Origin: Haemaphysalis longicornis
Lineage: Eukaryota; Arthropoda; Arachnida; Ixodida; Ixodidae
Direction of reading: 5' to 3'
Length of the DNA: 64,000 bases
Assembly: GCA_013339765.2 (NCBI GenBank)
Contig: CM023449.1
Span: forward strand, 204,501,422 to 204,565,421
The notes beneath the pieces are model-generated. The model was given only the letters and a program-made list of their open reading frames with translations, did not search any database and had not been told where the DNA came from. This document shows positions 33,621 through 47,500 of this stretch, one piece after another (position 1 is the first letter of the stretch; every line of letters starts with the position of its first letter). A program made the position numbers and the translations under genes.

Positions 33621-34860
33621 TGTTATCCTTAATAGTACTAGGTCCTTTGTTTCCCGCTGAACAACAAAGACTAAGGAACGTACAGGTCAATAAATGTTTA
33701 TCCTCCTCTTTTTTTGGCCTTTTCTTAGGAGCACTGGCACATGAAAACTCTGGTATGTTATTCAGGCCAAGTTAGTATTTGCTTTGTAATCTTTAGTAGT
33801 CTTGTACACATTAAAGCAAAGAAATGCATATCTAAAAATATTAAATTTACAGCCGCTTGTTACTATTCACATTTGATTTGCAGTCCCAAATTTAGTATTC
33901 GTGAACTTTTACTGGAAAGGGGTGCTGGTACATTATGTGGGCACAAGGTACTAGTTTTCTTTTTTTGCTGGAACTAGTGTTATTTGCAAATAACAATTAA
34001 CCAGCAAGTAGCCTCCATGTCAGCTTTTATAGGTCAGAAGTTCCGCAATGTTGCCTGCTAGCCCTTACGCTGTTTACGCAACTGGTAAGGCACTGAACAT
34101 GTCACCTGTTGGAATCTTAACTATGATAAATACAGTGCTTTCAACTACTTTCACACACTGATACACAGAGTAACTCATCATACCCTGCAAGCAGCAGCTT
34201 CAGTGCAGGCTCTGCATGTTCAGATAGAAAAATTTTGCATTTTTCCAGCGTTTCACCAACCAAGTAAGACTATTTTTCTCCAACTTTCATAGGCTGATAT
34301 TTGGTTCAACCAGACTTACCTGTTAAAGCAGTTGCCCTCAACCATGAATGTGTCGGGAATCCTTTCTGTGATTGCAAGAAGTGATGGCGGACCCGACAAA
34401 GATGTTTCTTGAAAAGCATCATTGTGTCGAACAATTTGCTCTTGCGTCTAAAGTCGTCCATACACCTGTTAATACTATGTGCCTTTTGTGCACCTGGCTT
34501 ATCTGCAGATCTGCAGTGGTGTGCAAAAAGAGGACTTTCAAATGCATGCTGTGCAGTGAAGCTGAACACATGAACGAGCCATACGGCAAGACCATCACTT
34601 GCACTTCCAGCAAAGTTAGGCAAAAATAAAAAAGTTTAAAAATGGCACAAGCAAGGGGGATTTTTGCAGAGGTCTTTGTGAACCTCTTGGAATTACCTTG
34701 CAAGAACCCTCAAGTTCCACGGACTGCCAGTCCTAGAGAAATTCAAATGAATCATCCTATCACCAGGGCAGCCTTTCACGGAGTTCTACCAAAGCAGTGA
34801 AAAAATGTCTTTTGCAACAGCTGTACAGAGTCAGCGACGCAAGAGAAGCAGCCCACACAT
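33621..34860. other. Intergenic stretch
   Basis: AT-rich sequence with short T runs. I see no conserved coding, no tRNA-like sequence and no clear repeat between the LINE end and the dynein 3' UTR. Confidence 0.55.
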
Positions 34861-34884
34861 CTGCTGACTGTACATGACCATAGC

Positions 34885-34890
34885 TTTATT
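34885..34890 (-). terminator. Polyadenylation signal AATAAA of the dynein intermediate chain gene
   Basis: AATAAA on the minus strand, about 490 nt after the stop codon. It is the first canonical hexamer that I noticed downstream; the implied 3' UTR is about 34,865-35,378. Confidence 0.6.
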
Positions 34891-35378
34891 TATAAATGCT
34901 ACAATTCTCCCGAAAAGCCAGACGAAAACAGGCAACCAGTTCATGCAATCGCAGCTCCCATACATACACGCATAAGGCCAGTGCGCAACAAAAAACAAGA
35001 GAACACAAGCCACAATAACGAGAGAGAGGGTGACCGCGGTTGCGTGCACAGTTGTTTAATTTGGTTCCCTCTCTCCCCCCTCCCAGTGTGCAAATGTTGC
35101 CTACTCTGTACATGTGTACACAAACAGGTTCCCCCCCGCCAGGCGGACAGGCCCCATTCGTCTCCTCTCTGCCCCTCTCGCATCCTCCCGCTCGCACGCA
35201 CAGCGAAGAAATTTAAAAGAGAACGTGTGTTCCTTGCTCCCACGCCATTGGTGGGCCAAAGTTGTCATAAATTAGGGCGTCGTCATCGCTTGCGGTAGCA
35301 TAAATTAGCTGCACAGCAGTGTAGTAGTGGTTGTACGACAACACGTGGCATCTGGGGGCGACCGATGAGAGGTCACCA

Positions 35379-35534
35379 TCAGGCGTACGAAGAGAGCGGC
35401 GATGACGACGACAAGGTCACGGTCGTCGGTGCCAGGTTGAAGTTGTCCAAGTCCTGGTCAGCCTGGTTGTTCTTCAGCTCCTGGAGGGACTGGACAAACC
35501 TGGAGCACTCGTCACCCTTGGGCACGGCCAGTTG
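35379..35534 (-). CDS. DYNC1I: Dynein intermediate chain, terminal exon
   Basis: From acceptor cag|CAACTGGCC to TGA at 35,381-35,379: 51 codons beginning QLAVPKGDECSRF and ending SPLSSYA. QLAVPK follows directly on DVGE of the previous exon, as in the family. The last 17 residues, rich in T and S, are lineage-specific. Confidence 0.92.
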   Translation of the reverse strand, partial: QLAVPKGDECSRFVQSLQELKNNQADQDLDNFNLAPTTVTLSSSSPLSSYA

Positions 35535-38500
35535 CTGAAACGGGAAGGGTGCGACGGCCAAACGGTTATCGTTCACCGCTGCTAACAGCATTCTTTCACG
35601 CGCATCTTTGACGTGTCCCATCGTACCTTCAGGTGAACGTCCGAAGCTAAAACACATCGGGGTTTTTACGCATTGAGGCTACACCTGGGGGGGTATCTAG
35701 TGTTTGTCCATTTTGCGTCCATTTTATTGTGACGTACTTCCAGTTGTAGGCGGGCTTTGGGTTGACTCTTGCGCAACTGTTCTTGTAAACACATTTTAAA
35801 TGACTAAACCTATCTTAAACTATATTTTATGCATCTACTGCTCCGCCAGCAAACCCACAACAAGGTGCCAAAAAATCGTCTGTTCCAAACCATCTGCTCA
35901 GAGAAGCCAGGGCTCCGCCAAGCTTCCATGGCATCCGGGTGTTCACTTTTAGCCAATCAGGGCTCGCTCAAAACAGACACTTTTGAAACGGACAAAACAC
36001 GAGAACACCGCCCCTGGACTACAAGTCACACCATAGTGGAGGACTTTGGATTACTTTTGACCACCTGGACATCTTTAACAAATCTCCAAAGTTATAAATC
36101 CCAAGTTCAAGTGACTGAGTGGACTAGCAGCTATTTTTTCAGTAGTATTTTTCTAAACATTGTAAAAAAATAAAATTAAAAATAAAAATAAAAAGTAAAA
36201 TTGTAGTTTGGAGTCCCTAGGCCATGTTTAGGCCCCTCTTGGTGCACTTAAAAAGACTTTATTTAGTAGGAAAATCAATTCAGAAGTATTGTCCTCCTCT
36301 CTGGGTCCTCCTTGCCAATTTCCTATGACATTTCGTATGACGCTCCTTCGAGATGGCTCTGCTTGACTGCGCTACCGCAAGGCTCCCTGACCCTCTGACA
36401 GAGTCATCGGCCAGCCACGCCGGGTTGTCACAATTCGTTCACTTAGTTGAAACTAAACTACGACACAATTTTTGCCTCGAAGAATGTGCCTTTAGTTTGT
36501 TAGTTTGTACACTATCAAGCTAAGTAAAGTCTATGAAGACCAAGTAGCTCCACACAACCAACCACCCGTGCAGCGCTTTGCTGACTGTATGCTAGTAAAA
36601 AAACCTTAGGCCAATTAAAGGCACAAGAAGAGTTCAGCAAAGTTAATAGAGATACTAAGGAATTAAAATCAACTGAAACTCTTATTGCAAAGTGTAAAAC
36701 CAAAGTGCGGGAAGAACTTTTTACGCTGGGTGAACTAGCGGAGCAGTCAGCAGCAGGGGCCGAATTCTCTAAAAAACGGGCGTCGCTTTGAAACGACGGG
36801 GTAGCGCCATTGAAATGTATGTGTTCTGGGGTTGGGGCCGCCGCTTTGAGGTGGGCAACGTGAAGTAGGAGCTGCAAGAAAAGCACTGTGGCAAGGACGC
36901 GAAGCGACACCCACTGCCCTCCGTCATTCCACTTGTCGCTTCGCGTCCTTGCCACAGTGCTTTTCTTGCAGCTCCTACTTCACGTTGCCCACCTCAAAGC
37001 GGCGGCCCCAGCCCCAGAACACATACATTTCAATGGCGCTACCCGCCGTTTTGGAGAATTGGCCCCCAGGACCACACATTTGTGGTCGCTTTTCTGCCTA
37101 AGGAATGCAGTCACTAGAGACGAGATATTGTGGGAATTCGGGGGACGCTTACTGCACGAGCGTGATTTAAGAAAGTTATCTAAGCCGCTCGGAATGCCGA
37201 GACTAAAAAGACAAACAGGCTGTACGATACATACTTTACATTTCCCTCCTTGACAGCGCTGTTGCTATGGCTGAATGGTCCGGAGCACTGAGTGCGTTGT
37301 TTTGCAATTCGCATGTTCGAATCCCCGATGGTGCAGTGTTCTCTTTTTCTAAGGTCAATCCTTTTGTTTCGGGGTAATGTTTTCTATACTGAATTCACCA
37401 TTTTGCGCAGCAACCTTCATTGCTCCACGAGTGAGTCCTCAGAATGCGTGCACACTGACACTGACGCGCTAGTGAGTTTTTGTTGGCATGGTGTTTGCGA
37501 GGCCGGTGCCTGCTTGCGAGCGCGGTGCCAAATCAGCCGACTCTCGGCCTGGTGTGAACACACCTCTTACGACATAGGCACTATTTTCGCGTCGAATCTC
37601 GGTCGATTTTAGCAGTTGTTGGTGATACAAATTAAATGGACAGACAATTATTTTTGTCAAGTATATGTTCTCTATCCCAAATGAAAGGGCATCCCTTAAA
37701 AACACCTTAATGCGACACGGTTTTGCTGATAACGCCCTAGAACTTTTCCAATTGAAATTTAAGCTGCTGCTGGTGTTTTTGCAAACTGAAATTAGATATT
37801 TCGGCAGAAAGAACGTCCCTGATTCAGACAGAATCACCAAAGCTGCTTCACTGGGTCTGTTTTCTGAACGCTGCTGTTGATTCTGGGCATGGAGGTTCAG
37901 TTAGCCACACTGAGAGCAACTTAGCGGCGGCGGGGCGGCGTGTCTTTAAAATTTACGAAAGAATGTTTGAAAATACATATACAATTTAACTTATATAAAA
38001 ATTGTGTCAAAAGGTTTTCAATAACTGATTGAGCGTTTCAGCAGTGTCAGTAGCTTCAAGGTTTGCAGGTCGTGTACATGACCAGGACACATATTGTAGT
38101 GTCAAATTTGTACACTACGAACTGCCACCCTTCATATTTCGGAAAGTTTAGTGCCAAATTAAAATTATTTCTGCCAATTTGTTAACAAATTATCCTGTGG
38201 TTACTGGACTATATATAACGCTGGCTTTCATAAGAGTTAAGTACATGTCCACGGCAAAAATCGGTGGTCTGTCTTTTTAACATTATGGCTCAAATACGTA
38301 CTGTATAATGCGGAATATAGGTCGAGATTTTTTTACAGAAAAATTTGTGGAAAAGTCACCCCTCGACCTATATTGCAGTCACTGGCAGTTGTCATCTGGC
38401 GACCAGGCAGCCCATCGACCCCATCCAAACCCCAAAGGCACCATCGCCACCACCATCAATCGGACGCGACGCCATCTTTGTTTTGTTGCTTCTCTCGCTG

Positions 38501-41500
38501 TCGGCGAATGTGTGTGTGCTATTTTCTTCTTGCTCAAAATGAGTTTAGGCACTTGGTGCCAGTTTACAGCAGCGTTTAAAAGAAAAGTTGAGCGTTTTCC
38601 AAGGCCAATGACGTGTATGCCTTGCGCCAGTTCGGTATCGCCAAAAGAAGTGTTGCTAGCGGCGTTAGCTTAAGGGGCAGCTCTCGGTATGCAACGCTCG
38701 GAAGGGCTCGTTTCATGGGCGCTGCTCTGTGCACCTGTGCTGCTGTACAAAGGGGCAAATTTTGTCCGCTAGCGTCATGCGATGTCTACGAATGGGTACC
38801 CCAAGATGTCTGCTAACCGCCTGCACAGACTGGCTGTTGCTCCGGTCTGCACACGAGTGTCCCATGCTTTGCGCTCGCTTCACGATGACATGGTCTTGCG
38901 AGTGTTTAAGAAGTGCTGCATAAGCAATTCCCTGGACTGCACCGAGGACGACCCGCTGTGTGGGCGACAGCGAGCCAAAAGCAGTCGTCCGACGATACTT
39001 CAGACAGTTTTAAATGAACAATCTGAGACGAAACATGTTATAGTCTCAATAAAACAATGGTTGGTACCTAATTATTTTTTTTCCATTTTTCGGCTACAAG
39101 GTAAGGGGGTCGACCTATATTCCGCATTATACGGTACTCCTGGGTCTGGATATCTGGCTGGCCGGAAGAAAAATAGCTACATTATCTGACAATGGCAATT
39201 TAAAAAAATTGATTTCTTGACTAAATTTCGGGAATCTAGGACCCGCGTCCCCCCCCTTACCAGCATGAAAAGCAAGGCTAAGAAAGCCTACTAACACATA
39301 TGACTTATGCAGTGATGTATTTCACACACTGGTGTCGCGCTTTAGAGAATAGGCTTGCAACATCGTGATCCGAATCAGCTGTTTGGCAGTGTGTTATAAA
39401 GGCGATGTTTTTGGTTTGCAAGCTTCAACCATGGGTTCGAGAAATTTCAGCTTGGACTGCTAGGGTGCATAGAATCGTGTGCACCTAGTGATTGAGAAAA
39501 CCTCACCAGACTAAGCCCACACAGCTCTAGCACACCTCTCGGGGTGTGATCGATGCCTGCCACCACCACCCACCTCTCCGACGTCGTAGACCCAGACCTT
39601 GCCGGCGTCATCACCCACAGCCACCTGGTGACCCGAGGGCGTCCAGATGACCCTGTTGAGCGCGGGGCCGCCGTCCACCACCTCACTCACCGTCGGCAGC
39701 TGGTGGGCAGAGAGGGAGAGAGGCAGGGAGGGTAAGTTGGCAGGGAGATGGCCATACAGTCCTGGGTGTGTATTTCCAAACGCTCTCTATACAGTGCCCC
39801 CCATCTGTGATGTCACTACTGTATATGCGCGGTTCCGAACGTTATTAACGTGTTCATAGTCTGCAGACCTACAGCAGCCTAAAGGGTACCAGATCACCAT
39901 TATTAACAAGAACAATGTGGAGAAATGATGTTAGTGAACGTTGTTGCAATAATAAAAAAAGAAAGAAAGTCAGACCCACAGGGGCCTGAACCATGGTCGT
40001 CCAAGCGAACACAGAGGTTGAACAGTGGGCTCCTTCTAGCAGTAGCTCAATAAAATACATCACACATCACCAGCTGCAATGGCTCAGTGGCTAGGGCGCT
40101 GTGTTGCTGAGCCCAAGGACATGGGTTCGATTCTGGCCACGGTGGCTGCTTTGCTGGTACAGGCGAAAAGTGAGAACACCTGTGTGTCGAGATTTTGGCA
40201 CACGTTAAAGATCCTCAGTTGGTGGAAATTAACCCGGAGCCCTCCATTACGGGGGCACCTCACAGCCAAGGTGTAGCTCCAGCGTGTTAATGCCACTCAT
40301 TCAATCAATCAATCATCACACTCATGTCTCGTCGGGGGGCGCTGTGCAGAACAGCATTTGGAAACCCAGTTCCAGGACAGGCAGGCCCAACCTGACACCC
40401 CACCAAACCAACCTCGGTGTCATTGTTGAGGTTCCAGAGGTCGAGCCGGCCCGTCCCGTCGACACAGGCAAAGAGGGCCGGGTGCACGGGCGACCACCGC
40501 ACATCGTACACGTAGTCGCCGTTGTCCTCAAACGAGTAGATGGGGCTTCGACTCCTGCAGCAAGGGGAGCAGGGGGAGGGAGAGAAAGAAGGACCGTCAC
40601 CGAGGAGAGAGCACAGCCGGAAACCTCCCCGCATCTTTTTTAGTAGTGCGTCTCCTCCCGCTTTCGATGCAGCACTTCTGTACTGCAAGTTTACCAGCCT
40701 GCCAAGGACCCCACTGTTTGCCTCTGAGCTCAGCTATGCTCCTACGAAGGAAGATGAGGAGAAAAGGAGAAGAAGAGCAGGGGGACCAGAGGCGCACCTT
40801 GAGGCTCCACAGCTTGACGGTCAGTCAAAGGAGGCCGTGAGGAAGAGGTGGGAGAGGTCCACCTGGCCCTGCAGGCAGCCGTGCGAGTGCACTGCTGTCA
40901 CAGGCCCCTGGTGGCCCTCAAATGCCTCCAGGATGCCGGCCTTGGTGCCGTGACGACAGGCTGCACGCACAACAGAGGGGGCGACGCATGTCATCATCAT
41001 CGCGCCGACTCGCCAGCTCTAAGGAGTGCCACAACTCCGAACCGAAACGACAAATACTAACTCCGAGCCCCAATTCAAAACAAACTGCCTGTTTGGGCCT
41101 GGTTGACATGCAAGCCTGGTGGGAGAGGCTGCTGCACAGGTGCCCAACGGTGACTGCCTCATTCCAACTCATGCTGCGTTCTATTTTGTAAGCAGGAACA
41201 CTCCTCTACCTCTAGGCAAGATTAAACCCTCCACAGAGGGACACGCCTACAGGAATAGCCAGTGTCTGGGCCCCTTTATACAGTCAATCATGTTCAACAT
41301 AACAAGCTGCATTGTGAAATTCATTAGACGAAAATCCTCGTCTTACAGTCACTCAAGTGGTTTCTCAACTTTCTAAAATCCCCTCCGTTGCCTCACATTT
41401 TGCAAATGCATGCAAGTATGCAAAATTTTACCCATTTCTCAAAACAAGCAGCAATAAATTGGGGGAAAGTACAGGTGATAGTGGAATGCCACAGACATGA

Positions 41501-44500
41501 GAATACCTATAACGCACTGATGCATCAGTGATTCACATAGTACCATCTACAGCCCAGATTACATTCGCGTCGCGAAATTGCTGAAGACCACTTGCCCCCC
41601 AAGAAGTGTTTCGGGCACCCTTTTAAAACTGTGCAGGAAAAGCAACCACCTCTTGCGATTGCACGCGTAGTCTGGTTGGGAAACTGTACTCATAACAAAG
41701 GCCCACCCCTCCCAGAGAAAGAGAGGGAAAAAAAAAAAAAAAAAACACCCAATGCTCAAGGTCAGCAAGAAGACGTACCATTAATAGGCAGGGAAGCATT
41801 CGAAAATGGCACCCTTGACCGTCCACTTTTCACACTTCCCATGCTATTCCTTCCAGCCATTCTTGGCTAGCACCCCAACATGCCTGGCACCATCGCCAAT
41901 GGACATGACAAGTCAAGTCACCAGCAAAGAGTTGCACTGTGCAAAATTTCACAGCACATATTGCCGCGAACCATGTACAGGTTTGTTTGTTTATTGTTTG
42001 TTTTTACTGTTCGGCAGCGCCAGGCTCAGGAAAAGCGCGTCTTCCATTCTTTATTTTTTATGCCGCACGCGCTATCTCATTCAGATAAGGAGACTGTTTC
42101 GCCCTAGCATCACTAGCCCAGAATAATCTTCCTCGATCTACAATGTTCTGGATGTGAATCGACGGTTCGAGAACCACGTGCACCGAAAGGTAAAAAGCCT
42201 GCAGAGCAGACGCCGCGGTGTTAGACTCGTCGACGCTCGCCATCGCAAAGCACTTTGTTGATTGCTGCTTCGTCGCGTGTGTGTTCTTTGAGTTATTAGG
42301 GGAGCACAAGTTCGCTCCAATAAATTTGTTTTCCTTGAAGACAACTGCGTCGTCTTTGGCTTCGTGACATATCACATTGCAACTACAGAGCGGTTTTGGC
42401 ATTCAGGCACAAAATGTAGCAAATGCTGCAGTACAGTATATCCCACTTATAGCAAACCCGGTTGCAACGAAACAGCGGCTATAATGAACAAATCTTCGTC
42501 TCCCACTACCATTCGTATGCATAGATTTTGTGTGCAGATATAGCGAAAAGCGGATATAACGAACTGATTTCAGTTTCCTGATGTGTTCGTTATAAGCGGG
42601 CTCGACTGTACTTTCAGTTCTAGTCCTGAAATTTTGGCGCAAGATTGACTTGGCTGCTCATTGAGGGTGTGGTTTGTGGGGGGCTGTTAAAATTTGTTCA
42701 AGACAAAACAACAGCGCACAACTACTTCACTAAATTGAGGGGCAAATGGGCGCCCCAGGCGAGGGAGAAGGCCCTGTGGGACACGCACCCGTGTAGACGG
42801 CCCCCTCCTCGCTACCCACGATGAAGTTGTTGCAGTCGCCCATGGGGAAGGACAGCGAGGTGACCGCAATGGCACGCGACTGCTTCTGCTGCGTCAGGTC
42901 CAGCACGTCCTGGGAGAGAGGGGGAAAGGACAGAGGGGCAGAGAGGCGTTTTCATCATTCTCTCGTTATCATGCAGCAATGTGCTTTGAGACGTCAGACG
43001 TCGCTTCCTTTATCGATGCAAAGCACTCGCCCTTTACTCGATCTGGTTTCAAAAGCCTGGCCGCCTCGCCTCCCTATCACAAGCACACCCGAATGCAGTA
43101 AAAAAAAAAAAAAGGTTATAACGAAGTTAATGGGAGAGTCATAATTGCTTCGTTATAACCATCACTTTGATATAGCCAATGTCCATTTCTGTCGACAATT
43201 TACATGCAAGAGAGGATGTACTCACCACCAAAACTCCAACGGCCCACGGAAATCAGAAAAACAAGCACAAAAAAGCAGCCGAGGATTGTCACTTTCATTT
43301 ATTCCCGGCAAATTGCTCATCCACGATCATTCAACAGCCCATGAGCTGGCGGCTAACTTTGCAAAGAGAGTGTCGAGCTGCGGCTAACTTTGCAAAGAGA
43401 GTGTCCTTGACAGATTTTTGCAGCTTTTTTCAGGCAGATGATAGCTTTTTCAGCTGCAGCCGCAATTTCGAGTCTGTCCTTGCCGCCATCGCGAGCGCCA
43501 AAGATGCGGCACAGCAGGTCTGCCGCATCTTGGTAGAGTGCATCCAGGCACCCTACCGGAGGACCCGGGAGATGCGCACCCTCACACATTGACGGGCGCT
43601 TGCAGCCATTCTAGCACACTGGAGTTGGCGGCCCCTAGCTAGCGCGAGTTTTGAATGACCGCATCTGTGATACAACGTAAACCATCCCGCACTACAAGGC
43701 ATTGATGGGCACCGAAAAAACGGTCCGTAAATGCTCGTTGCGGAATAAAAGTATTCTCATCGCAACGAAGTTATAGCTTTGCTAAAACAAGGTCTTAAAT
43801 ACATGGTTGTGTATGGAAATTTCATGGGGAATTGCAATTGCTTCGTTATATCCATTAGTCCGTTATATCCTGTTTTGTTATAATGAGGTTTTACTGTAAT
43901 CACAACAGCTGCCATTAGTGCTGGAACCTCCACACTCACTCACCCACCCACTCACTCACTCACTCAATAGCCGAAGCATGCAATTCCAGGCAGCAGCAGC
44001 AGTTCTGCCCCTTCAACATTCTTTCCTCCTCCCCTCAACCCTCTCGGCAACCCCTGACCCACCTGTGGTCGCCGAGAGCATGTCCAGGCTCCAGCTGCAG
44101 AACTTGCCGTCCGTGGAGACGCTCACCAGGTTGTGTGCGTTCTGCGTGCCCACCACTTGCACACAGTACACCGGGTGCTGCATTGTGCAATAATACGACA
44201 GGGACGGGGGGACAGGGGGTAACACCGTCTGAGCGAGACATCCAACACAGAGGTCAGAGCAGTTCTGGAGAAAACCATGTTCACCTCACCGCAGCAAAGG
44301 GCCAGAACATGTAAGGCTTGTTTTTGTTTTTTGTTTTTTTCAACACCCAAAAGAAAGCCTTTCCCCTCCTAGCCCCGCTGGTTTTTTTTTTTTTCCACAC
44401 TGCTTTATAAACTCCCACTAGAAGTAGCTTCCCTTTCTAAGCAAACCTTTGCCTCAAGCTGACTACAGTGAAACCTCGTCACAGGAGACACTCAAGGGAC

Positions 44501-47500
44501 CCGGGGAACGTGTCTCCTGTAACCAAGGTCTCTTGCAACCAAAAATTATAAAAACATTGCGGAGTCGAACATGACCACTTTGTTAGTACCGAAGCATATT
44601 CAGACCGGTTGAGAAGAAAATTCACACTATGGCTTAATTAAGAAAAGTCATTCATTGTAGTTTTAGGGACTGCACATTGTATTAGCCTCCTTCCCAACTG
44701 TTGTAGGTAAAGCACCTCATTTCGCAAGCGTTCCTGTCCTCACAATACTGTTAAAATACTCTTAGACAATTGTCAGCCTCAACTGCTGAAACTTCCGGCT
44801 CCGCAATGTCCTTTTCGTCATCCTACTCCTCTGGTTCTGGTTCATCCTCTAGGGCACGATTTACTTGCGCAAAGATGACATGATCTGTAGGCTCTCAAAA
44901 GTTTCTGGAACCTCTGCAGTCTCTTGGATGCAGGCCCAAGCTTCATCTTCAAGGCAGCTTTCCACAAGGTCCTTCACATAAGGCCCCCTTTCACCGTGTC
45001 TCTTCTAAATAGTGAACAATTTACTATAGGGACCCAAAAAAGTTGCCCTCAGTAACAGAGTGTCTCTTGTAACCATGCCTCCTGTATGCAATGTTGCTAA
45101 CATAGCAAGTATAGGGAAACCAACCAAACCATTTTCAAATGTCTCTTATAACCAAGTGTGTCTTGTAACGAGGTTCTACTGTATGCTCTCTTGCACTACA
45201 CCTGCTCAGCCCCTTCCTTTATTGCTATGTTCAAAAAGATGACTGCCATCATAAGAAGTCCCTCTTTGGCCGAGAAAAATTCCAGGAGTCGAGAGGTCCT
45301 CCCGGTGGCTTTGTGCCAACAGTGTACAAATGCGGAAGAAATAGAAAAAAATGAAGGCAGCTCACACTAACGCTTGAGACTAGAAGGCATTGAGGCTGTA
45401 CGCAACCTTCTACGACGGTATAAGTCCACGACTGCAGCCGATGTGCTTCTTAGCTGCCGCAACGACCTTTACTCCGTCATTGCTGCCATAAGTGTGAGCT
45501 TCCTACATTTTTTGAGAGGTGATAATCATTGGACATCACCTTAAAGGGGCGTACGCTATGACGCGTCTTTCTCGGTCCCTGCAAGAGTTACCACAATTAC
45601 GACAAACAGTGGATATTTATTTTTTTTTTTCTGGGGGTCCAAGCTTGGCCAACCTTTTATTAAGTGGGTATGCTTGGCTTGAATGCACACTGGGGATGCT
45701 GGGCGGTTTGCCTAGAGGCACACACGAGAGCTCGGCACTTTCTTGGTTTATTTAACTGCCGGCAGTCGCCACGAGCCCGAGAGGGTGCAGGGTTTAACGT
45801 GCCGATGCAACGCATGGCGAAGAGGGCGCGCTTGTAGTTGAGGGCTTCCGAAATAATTTTCGCCCACCTGGGGATCTTTAACGTGCGCCGACAATCTCGT
45901 ACACACTGACGCTTTTTTTCCTTTTCGCCTACCCATCAGAAAAGCGTGGCCGCCGCGGCCGGGAATCAAACCCGTGACCTCGTGCTCAACAGTCGCCGCG
46001 AGCCATGCACTCACGTGTGCTCGGCATTCGCTCGCTATTTTTAACTGCGGACACCAAACTCTGACAACTTGCTAAATAGTTCCACAAATAGGCAACCTGC
46101 ACATGCTGCAGGCTTACAAGGCCCTACGTTCCACAAAACCAAACAAAAAAATTTAGACGTTTGTTCCCTATCCGCCTGAACTCCCTCAAATGGCCCAAGA
46201 AGAGCCCCTCGGGTTTCTGTATGGGAGGGTGGTGCGGTCCCCACGAAGGAGCAGGGGCCTCTCTCTCTCACCGTGTGGGCGGCGGCCGAGAGGGGGCTGC
46301 GCTGCACGGGCGTCCGCCGGTGGATGCGGTTGTCCCAGAGGGCAATCTGGCCCGAGTAGGTGCCCCCGATGATCAGGTTCGGGTGGAACTTGGCAAAGCA
46401 CGCCGACACCACCGCTGACTGCATTGCAAGGGGGGGGGGCACAGGGTCAGGTGGACGAAAAGCAGGCGCACACTTCACTCTCGCACTAATAACACTCGCA
46501 CGCACGTACACACCCACATAACAGGGGATGGTAGGCTTCATTTGGACTGGATGCACCAGGCAAGCCAGCAATGCTCCTAGTGCGCTGAAAACAGCGCTTC
46601 GCATGATTAACAGGCTTTCTTCTCACGGGTGTCAGCGAGGCCAGTGTATGTGGTCACCCCTGGGGGGGCTGACTGCAAGGACTGGTAATGGCCCAAAAGG
46701 AAGACGACAGAGGGAAAGAAAGGAAGCAGCTTTATGAACAAAAGGATGGTGGCTCAGCCTGGATGGGAGGCAAAGTGGGGAGAGAGAAAAAAAATGAAGA
46801 GGAAAACGAAGAGGATAGAAAAGGCGAAAACGTAAACAAAAACAGAGACTAAAATAGACAAGGCAAAGAAGTTAAGTGCACTGGATGTGTTCCCCCATAA
46901 GGCTCTTGTACAGCTCCACCCTGTTAGTACTCTTGTTTCCCCATCACAAAGTTGCTGTACGAAGACTTTTGAAGGTTTTCCTGTACAAAGCCTGCCATAC
47001 AACATACCAGTGTACACGCAAGTTCAACCAGGGTCCTTAGATGGCAAGACAGTACAACTACTCCCCAAAACAAGTTGCGCGCAGAAGTGGAGCGGCAAAC
47101 AGCATGCAAACAGCGTGCACGCACCTGGCAGTGGAAGATGTACTCGGGCGTGTTCTTCTTGAACTTCATGTTCCACACGAGGCAGACGCCGTCGGGGTCG
47201 TTCGGGGAGTCGTAGTTGTTCCCGTACGAGGCCACCAGCAGCTCGGGGAACTGCACCGCGGGGGGAGGAGAGATGTTTTGGTCCCTCGCCTTTGTGCAGC
47301 CCTTTTTTAATCGTTCGCAGGCATGCGCCAACTCTTCCAAGCCACGACTCTACTGCTGTTTCAATCATTTGTTGCTGCTACCTTCACCTAAGCAAGTTCT
47401 CTTCTGTGTTCTCTACCCACTTAGTGCAAAGTCTGCACTGCAGGCTAAGGAGGCAAAATGACGGCAAAATCATCTTCTGGGAAACTGCTTCCAACAGGGG

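Noticed and set aside
34372..34629. Short plus-strand open frame with several cysteines near the dynein 3' UTR
   Set aside because: The cysteine spacing fits no zinc-finger pattern I can name, and no splice or start context supports it.
37262..37332. Functional tRNA gene
   Set aside because: A and B boxes are good but acceptor and anticodon stems do not form; treated as a SINE-like segment.
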